Origin: Heterocephalus glaber
Taxonomy: Eukaryota; Chordata; Mammalia; Rodentia; Bathyergidae
Assembly: GCF_000247695.1 (NCBI RefSeq)
Contig: NW_004624801.1
Location: 471,015-535,014 of the forward strand
Length of the DNA stretch: 64,000 nt
Reading direction: 5' to 3'
Positions 56,931 to 64,000 of this stretch are shown here, piece by piece (the first letter of the stretch is position 1; each line of letters begins with the position of its first letter). A model generated the notes under the pieces. It had not been told where the DNA came from, did not search any database, and saw nothing but the letters and a program-made list of their open reading frames with translations. The translations under genes were made by a program, and so were the position numbers.

Positions 56931-57870
56931 TGATTGCAGTGCATAATGTTTACATTCCCTGTGTGGAGTCGGTCCATGTACATAACACAGTTTAATTTCT
57001 TCTTACACTCTTTTTTCTTCCTCTCCTTACCCTGCCTCCATTTCTTGACCATCTTCCCATTTGTCGAACCCCTTACTTCCTATTATCTATTTTTATTTTG
57101 CTTTTTATTTATGATTTGAGTTTCTCATATAACATAAACTATGCCATATTTAAGCTTGTATGTCTGATTTATGTTAATTAATATTATGGTCTTAAGGTGC
57201 ATTCATTTTCCTACAAATGACTAGTTTATCTTTTATGGGAGAGTAGTACTCCATTGCATCTAAATACAATATTTTCTTTATCTATTCATATATGGATGGA
57301 CATATAGGTTATTTCCAAGATTTAGCTATTAAGAATTATACTGCTATAAACATAGGCATGCATGTGTCACTGTAAAAAGATATTTTTAACCCTTTGGGGA
57401 AGTTACCTAGAAGGGGATATAACTGGGTCAGGAGGAATTTCTAGTTTTAATCTTTTGAGGAATCTACTCACTGATTTACCTAGTGACTGAACTACTTTAC
57501 GTTCTCACCAACATTGTAGAAAGGTTCCTGTTTCCCTGCATCCTTGCCAGCATTCGTTATTATTTGATTTCTTTTTGTGTGAATGAGTGTGAAGATTCTA
57601 TTTTATTATATCAGTATATGTGTGTAGTACATAATGTTTATATTCCATGTGCGAAGTTGGGGATGGAAAAAGGAATTAAGACATGTTATTTGGTTTCTTT
57701 CTGGATAGGATGGAATCTTGGTATTATTTCAATTTGCATTTCTCTAATGGCCAGCCATGTTGAATATTTTTTTGTGTATTTTTTGGCCATTTGTACTTCT
57801 TTGTGAAGTGTCTGTTCATTTCACTTTCCCATTTTTTATTGGGTCTTTTATTTTTGTCGGTTCTATCCTG
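56931..57870 (-). mobile_element. L1 3' UTR and ORF2 end, antisense
   Basis: Antisense L1 3' landmarks: 'gggagagtagtactccattg', 'tctattcatatatggatgga', 'aagaattatactgctataaa', 'gaaggggatataactgggtc', 'tctagttttaatcttttgag', 'acgttctcaccaacattgta', 'tttcaatttgcatttctcta', 'atggccagccatgttgaata' and 'tgtctgttcatttcactttc'. The T/C-rich block 56995-57060 would be the purine-rich 3' tail region. A 35-bp segment is repeated at 56938-56972 and 57626-57660. Better preserved than the copy at 32 kb. Confidence 0.78.
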
Positions 57871-59473
57871 AAACTTTAAACATGTAAAACAAAGAAATAC
57901 ACTTAACAAGAAGCAATTTCTAGTCTTTAATACATATTGTTCCTCTTTTTTCTCTGGAATTTTATTTCTTCTTCTCATCAAGCACAGTTCTAATTGTCTG
58001 ATGAAATTACACTCAAATTATTCATTAGGAAACCTTCCTTTGTTTCTCTTATCTACAAATAATATAAAGCATTCCAGAGGTGTTGTTCCCAGGAAGTAGT
58101 ACTGTATTCAACTCCATAAATACCAAATATGTTCCTGTATTGATTGACCAATAAGAATTACAATTGAACAATTAAATTAACAAGGCCATGTCTTAGAGAT
58201 TTTTCTACAGAATATAATCTGAATCAATTGCTTCTTCTTCCCCAGTATCACTAATATGGTTAGGTTTTATTTGTTTATTTGCTCAAAGTTTGCAAGGATT
58301 CATTAGATTGCAGAATCTGATGGGTAACTTTATATTTAGACAACTCTTTCTTCCATTGAAGAGCTAGTGAAAACATTGTTCCAAAATTCTTTGCTCTTAC
58401 AAAAAGTAGCATTAGATCTATTCATGGTTACAATAAACTAGGACTATTTAGCTCAAAGCTGATAAAAAAATTTCTAAATTCTCAGTTGATCTTATCTATT
58501 ACTATCTGTAGTATGCTAAACCTCATGTTCTATATAATATAGAAATGGACCAAGCCATTGGGAAATGGTATTTCTTATTCTATAATGTATGGCAGAGCTA
58601 ATTGCAAAATGCTATGCAATATCCTTGATTCTGCTTGAAATCATAAAAATGGGAGTTTAGGGGCTTGGAACTATTACTCAAATATCATTCATTTTTGCAT
58701 CTTCCAAATGAAAAAAAATAGATCCATTATTCACCTTTATGATGAAATTTTACATTTCCTCATCAAGTATTAGTAAACATTACATAAACATTGGTTGACA
58801 GAATGGGGTGAAGGGTCGTCATCTCAAAATATATTTATTCACATATTAGTCTCTGGAGAACATTTTATCCTGAGGCAAATCCTCAATATAATAAAATAAT
58901 TTGGGAAATAAAACGACGACAACTAGTGTGCACTTGGCAACTGATCATGGATCTCAATATTGTATTCTCCCAGACTCCAAAAAAAGAAAAATGATTTCAG
59001 AATGGCCTGTTGTTTTGGCAGGCAGTGAAAAGCAATCACATTTCTACATATTGAGTAGGAGTTGGTACTTTATAAATGGTTAATGCTGGTGTAATTCCAA
59101 GAGGCATTAGAAATATTAGAGTTGGTGGCAGCATTATGGCTCAGCAATACTGCATATAACCAGGAGCTGGGTAGCATCCATAGAATATTTATTACATAGC
59201 CAATCCCTTGAGAATATGTTTCTGGAAGCAAAATGAGATGATGAGGAAGGAAATTATGGAACAAATGATGGCAAAACAGTTATAAAGGAAATTATTCTTT
59301 TGGAAAAACAGATGCTTTGAAGTATGGAAGACATTTCTAACAATATATTCACCTATAGAAAGTAGCTCTTATTTAGATTTTAAGAAAAAATGGAAATTTT
59401 AAAAGGTGGTAAAAATATGAGAGTCTAGTAGATACTTCAAAATGTTTTTCTGCTAATCACTCACATTGGGCAC
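57871..59473. other. Unique DNA, no gene seen
   Basis: About 1.6 kb without recognisable repeats or exons. Confidence 0.45.
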
Positions 59474-59515
<42 letters not shown>

Positions 59516-59520
59516 CACAC
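59474..59520 (+). repeat. (TA)n-(CA)n microsatellite
   Basis: TA units at 59474-59482 followed by an uninterrupted CA array to 59509, then 'tatatacacac'. Confidence 0.95.
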
Positions 59521-60639
59521 AAACATGTGCATATGTGTGCCTTCACACATATATGTATAGATATCACATAATTATTTGATTAATGAACCTTTGTAATCAG
59601 GACCCACATTTTCTTTATCTCCGGTCCAATTATTCTTTCTCTAAGCCCCCCAGAACAGAGACACATTGAGTTGCTTACCTTTCCGTATCATTCCTTTGGC
59701 TGGCTTGGAAGCTCTGCTGCTCTTACTTTTGGGTCTACCAATACCTGGATGGCTTCATATCATTTTCCCTGGGATCCGGCCACTCTCCATGGCATTTGGT
59801 TCTCCATATTCATGTGCTTGTTTACCCTCTACACAGTTAATTTCTACCATTCTCTTTTTTCCTTGTAGAATATTCTACTCTAGACTTCCACTGTTTAATC
59901 TGTCTTTCCAGGAGCACAGGCTCAAAATACTCGACTCTTCTTCGTTCCTTCGTTTATTTCACTGAAGTTAGCTACTCCACCGCCACAGTCTTCATAGGGC
60001 CTAATATTTTCTCTCACACCTGCCCAATCTCTTCCATTGCCATTTCTGGCTTATCGCTTCATAGCTCACTAGTGAAGCAGCCTGCACTACCAAAAAGTAA
60101 TTGCATAGGACACAACCTCCATGTTGAAAAGTCTTTGGTGTTTTCACTTGCTTTGCAAGTTAAATCCTAACTGCTTTGCCTGCCATTTATCAACTATACA
60201 CATCAAACTCTATTCTTATTCAGTATTTTGGAGAGGGGACTACAAAATAATTCTACACATTTATACTTTCTCTTTGCTGGAATGTTCTCCCCTACCCATC
60301 TTCATTTACCAAAGTGTTTGTATTCTTTTCGAAAAGACGCAAATCAAATCTGATCTTGTTTAATAAAAGCCGAAAAACTAATTTCATTTGGTTCAAGTTG
60401 AACATATTTTTGAAAGTCTAACCACTCGTATCAGTCCTGTGATGGAAGCAAACTGTGGGAGAAACAGGGCAAGTGTCGACTGCATCTGGGTGTCGGAGCT
60501 AGGTAATTTGCATGGCATTTTCTGACTGGTGGGTGGCAGACATGACCTGGCCAAAGCCAGAGCCCCTGGCTCCTCATGTACAGCTCAACCTTGTGCTATG
60601 CAACAGCCTGTGGTATACTCATTCAGACCAGATGAATAA
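59521..60639. other. Unique DNA, no gene seen
   Basis: Overlapping plus-strand frames at 59666-59965 and 60121-60363 have no recognisable domain. Confidence 0.45.
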
Positions 60640-60840
60640 CCCTCGGGAGGCCTGGAAATGAAACCTGGCTCTGCCATTTACTAGTGATACAAAGTTGGAT
60701 GCGTCATTTAATAATTCTTTTCCATTTTTAAATCTTTGAAATGGCCTCCACAGTCTTATTGTGAGGTTAAAATATGATGATACATGTACAGTAATTTAGC
60801 ACAATGCCGGCAATAAAGAAAGCCCTCAGAAAGGGGAGCA
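60640..60840 (+). mobile_element. MIR SINE
   Basis: MIR order in plus orientation: 'aacctggctctgccatttac', 'tagtgatacaaagttggatg', 'cgtcatttaataattctttt', 'cttattgtgaggttaaaata', 'gtaatttagcacaatgccgg' and 'caataaagaaagccctcaga'. Confidence 0.75.
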
Positions 60841-61230
60841 CTTGTGATTAGGTCACGTGCCTGGAAGGCAGCTGCTCTCCAATTGCTGGCAGAGTAAGAT
60901 CTCCAAACACAGCGGCCTGAAGATGGAGAGAAGCTCTTTTCACCTGCAAGACCAAGCCTCAAGGTGCTTTCCTTTCTCATTCCCGATGAGATATGTAAAT
61001 CGTACCCCCAGCAGTCAAAAAGTTTTCTGTCAACCCACCAGCTCATTTTACATTTGGACAGTTTAAATGGTATTCACTTGCTGGCTAGTAATATTTTACT
61101 CGTATAACTGCAATCTTCTTTTGCTCTGTGTCTTTCTCACCAGAAGCATTGAGCTCCAGAATACAAACAATTTTATTAGCATTAGCATAAGTTTATAATA
61201 TATAAGAATTACATCCATTTAGCAGAATTA
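60841..61230. other. Unique DNA, no gene seen
   Basis: Nothing recognised; opposing frames at 60756-61066 overlap the MIR and are not supported. Confidence 0.45.
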
Positions 61231-61294
61231 ATATGTATACATATATACATACATACACACACATACACACACACACATATATATATTATATATG
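61231..61294 (+). repeat. (TA)/(CA) mixed microsatellite
   Basis: Mixed ATACAT, CACACA and TATATA units over about 64 bp. Confidence 0.92.
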
Positions 61295-61658
61295 TTGCAT
61301 TTTACTCATCTGCCTTTTATTTTACCATACACTCACTTTGAAAAAACACTATGCACTTCAGAATATTTCTGATCCTGGAAAGCCCACAATTTAATTATTG
61401 AATTAGACTATTCATTTCTTTGTGAACATTGGATCAACAGGGAAGAATAATATTCAGATTTTGTCTAAACTCGAAATAATTCCCAGTATTATTACTAGAA
61501 AGTATATGAAATAGATAAATATTTACTGCATGTTCCTACCGTCTGAGCTAAAATCCCGACTGGCATTTACTGCTAAGGGGTCAACAAGGTATTGTGCCTT
61601 TCTGGGCAGCTCCTATGTTGTTTTCGAACAGAATTATTAGAATACAGAAGTGAAAGCA
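61295..61658. other. Unique DNA, no gene seen
   Basis: Nothing recognised. Confidence 0.45.
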
Positions 61659-61665
61659 TATATAC

Positions 61666-61711
<46 letters not shown>
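61659..61711 (+). repeat. (TA)n-(TG)n microsatellite
   Basis: 'atatatacatatatatat' leads directly into an uninterrupted TG array (about 61675-61710). Confidence 0.95.
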
Positions 61712-61712
<1 letters not shown>

Positions 61713-64000
61713 AGTTGTTCAACATAGTTTCTTTCATATAAGCATAATAAGCGCATGAAGCTTAAATGTCATTACTTATCATCAATGTATACTGTCATCA
61801 TTATTATAATTTATAAAAAAATGTACTGTCTATGATAGCAGCTTCTGAGTTCCCTGCTCTTCATCCTGCAGATGTGTTTTATAATATTCTCCCTTTTCAT
61901 TCTCTTGCTTTTCCTCAAGTACACTAAAAAAAAAATTGGAAAGGTTCCAGGAGGGCAACTCCAGGCTATGGGAGAACAAGGGTGAGGGATGGGCAGTAGT
62001 GAGTTCAGGGTCTTGTTCAAAGTGCACGTGGTTAGGACTAACTGACTTTTAACAATATCTGAGGTGTTACGTACAATATGAAATTGCAACAGCTGCCAGG
62101 GATCGTATTTGAGCAAATACGTATTGATAAATGACTAGAATGTTCTCTTTCCATTAAGGGAATCTTATTAAGTGAAGTGAATAACTCTTGAGAGTGTAAC
62201 AAGATTTGGCGAATCAGTGCTTTTCTGGAGTACATAATTGTGCTTTCTGGAGCTAGACCACAGACACTCAATTATTTAGAGGGACTCTTGGGCACTCAGC
62301 CCATCAGATCTTGGGTGGTCCTTCAGAAGTTGCCTATTTGAGCTGCTGTGAAGAGAGAATTTTCATTAGACTTTAAAATATATGGTGTATCACACTCCAA
62401 AATATCTCCAATTATCTGCTGATCCAGCCATTGCCTTGATTCTGTAGAAATACTAAGATAGGGTCATATGAATGTGTAAAATTTATAGTGCTTCTTAGTC
62501 TTTGGAATCTCTTCCAATTTACCTTTTAATAAATGTTATTCTTATTTACATTTTTTGATAAAATATATTTTTAGAGGACTTCATCTGTTTTAATAGTTTA
62601 AAATGTAATAATATAAAGAAGATAATCATTTATCACTTCATGTGGCTACTTTTGGTGGTCCACAAAAACCTTTGCATGTGAATTTATTTAAACTTGTGAC
62701 TACCTTTGAAACTCACTAAGTGATTTGCCAAGACTAATGACAATAAATAAATGCCAATAAACAGCAAGCCAGAAGTTGAATTCAAGACTTCTGAATTTAA
62801 ATTTGTCATGCTTAATTATACCTCAGTCTACCTAAGCCATAGATTTATATTACCCATATAAGTTAAAATATAAAATACATCTCATTATAGAAATGTTAGA
62901 CATATCTTCGAGGGAAAATTATCATAGATATTACATGGTATGGCAATTTGTATTGGGTTTAAATTCTATGATGCAAATAAAAATCAAAGAAGATAAACCT
63001 GGGAGTCATGTTCAAATAAAAGTATAGGCTATTTTAAAATATAAAATAGATCATAAATACATAATTAGGTATTCTTTTTCATTTATTTACTAAGCAATAT
63101 TTTTGCATGTCAAATAGTATCTACTAGTTTCAATCATCTGTCCTCCCAAATTCCCATGCTTTCTTCCACCTTCCAATTGTACACTTCCTATTCACTTTTC
63201 CATTTCCTTGCAGTAGAATAGTAGTCTTGAAACCTCAGTGTATAAGAAAAACCATTGGGGATCTTAGTAAAGCCTGATGTCTGAGATTTTACCCTAGGCA
63301 GTCCAGTACCGTAACCTGAGAAAAATATTTCTCATTCCCAATCACAGTAACTACTACACTATCTGCACCTCCATATAGAGCCAGATACTTCAATACTAAC
63401 TAGCACCAATTTTGACTCTCTGTTTCCCTGATCTTCAGGAATACAAACTTATTAACCCAAGTTCTCTCATCTCTCCTTTTCCTACTTCCGAACCTTTTTG
63501 TTGTTTATCTCTTTCCCAACATCAGGAAATGAAAACTGATTAAAGAAAGATAAATCTAGACTTCATCTACTGAAAGCAGAGCTCTACAAGGACAATATGA
63601 CAAATTATTAATTACAGTTCTTTCATAATTGACCTCTGAGGATGTTTGTCCCACAATTGATCCTCTCTTCCTCTGCTCCTTCACCAATTCTACTTTAGTT
63701 CAAGAAACAAGGGGGAAGGAGTAAGTTAATGTTCAGCCTATATGAATGGGTGATCCGAAAGGCAGGGTAAGGGAGAATGGATAAAATGCCAGATTGACAT
63801 TTAAACATATGAAAGGATGAGCTTAAAGTTGTGAGTTTGAAAAACATAGCAGAGAAGTTCTAGAAAGTTCCACAGCATAAAGATCTTTTATAGAATGCTT
63901 TTGGATGACCTTGTGAGCTGAGAGACGGAATTCAAGTAAGCTGACCAGCTTGAAGAAATCACTATTACTTTACTTTTGGAGAAAGTTTCTATCATTCTGA
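61712..64000. other. 2.3 kb unique AT-rich DNA to window end
   Basis: Minus-strand frames at 61811-62271 overlap one another and lack domains. No repeat family, exon or RNA gene is recognised up to the window edge. Confidence 0.45.

Overview
The window looks like a gene-free stretch of a rodent nuclear genome, either intergenic or deep intronic. It is AT-rich, poor in CpG, has no convincing exon or CpG island, and is built from unique DNA dotted with interspersed repeats and microsatellites. The rodent call rests on the SINEs: B1 copies with the internal duplication of the second half, a B4-type tRNA/7SL hybrid, and six short tRNA-derived ID-like SINEs, five with clear target-site duplications and one (near 52.5 kb) with a weaker pair. 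ID-like copies with the head 'gggctggggatttagctcag' next to B1 and slowly decayed ancient repeats make a slowly evolving non-murid rodent most likely. A castorimorph such as a beaver is my low-confidence guess. No bacterial, phage, plasmid or CRISPR signature is present.

Layout. 0-6 kb: the 5' end of an L1 ORF1 fragment on the minus strand (1-318), a T/C-rich tract with a perfect inverted repeat near 1.8 kb, then an ancient plus-strand L1 (about 2.86-6.13 kb) that has lost its reverse transcriptase domain. 6-23 kb: mostly unique DNA with one B1, two ID-like SINEs, an MLT1-like LTR, MIRs and microsatellites. 23.6-30.3 kb: a repeat cluster with an L1 3' UTR, a composite L1 carrying a twin-priming type inversion and interrupted by two mariner-like tails, a B4 and an ID-like SINE. 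31-34.6 kb: an MLT1 LTR, an old L1, the best-preserved ID-like SINE, then about 1.3 kb of unique DNA. 34.6-42.8 kb: a MaLR LTR, a Tigger-type DNA transposon and an old LTR. 42.8-45.5 kb: a minus-strand L1 that keeps the endonuclease and reverse transcriptase region. 48.7-64 kb: a 200-bp polypurine tract, a third mariner-like tail, a B1, two ID-like SINEs, two more LTRs, another L1 3' end, and (CA)n/(TG)n microsatellites.

No genes act together here. The open reading frames of up to about 155 codons are short, unrelated to any protein I recognise, and often lie inside repeats or low-complexity tracts. The interest is in the history of the repeats: nested insertions, inversion and deletion scars, and SINE subfamilies that may be lineage-specific. 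I found no sign of a new biological system. Repeat family names come from memory of consensus sequences, without a database search, so class-level calls are firmer than subfamily names.
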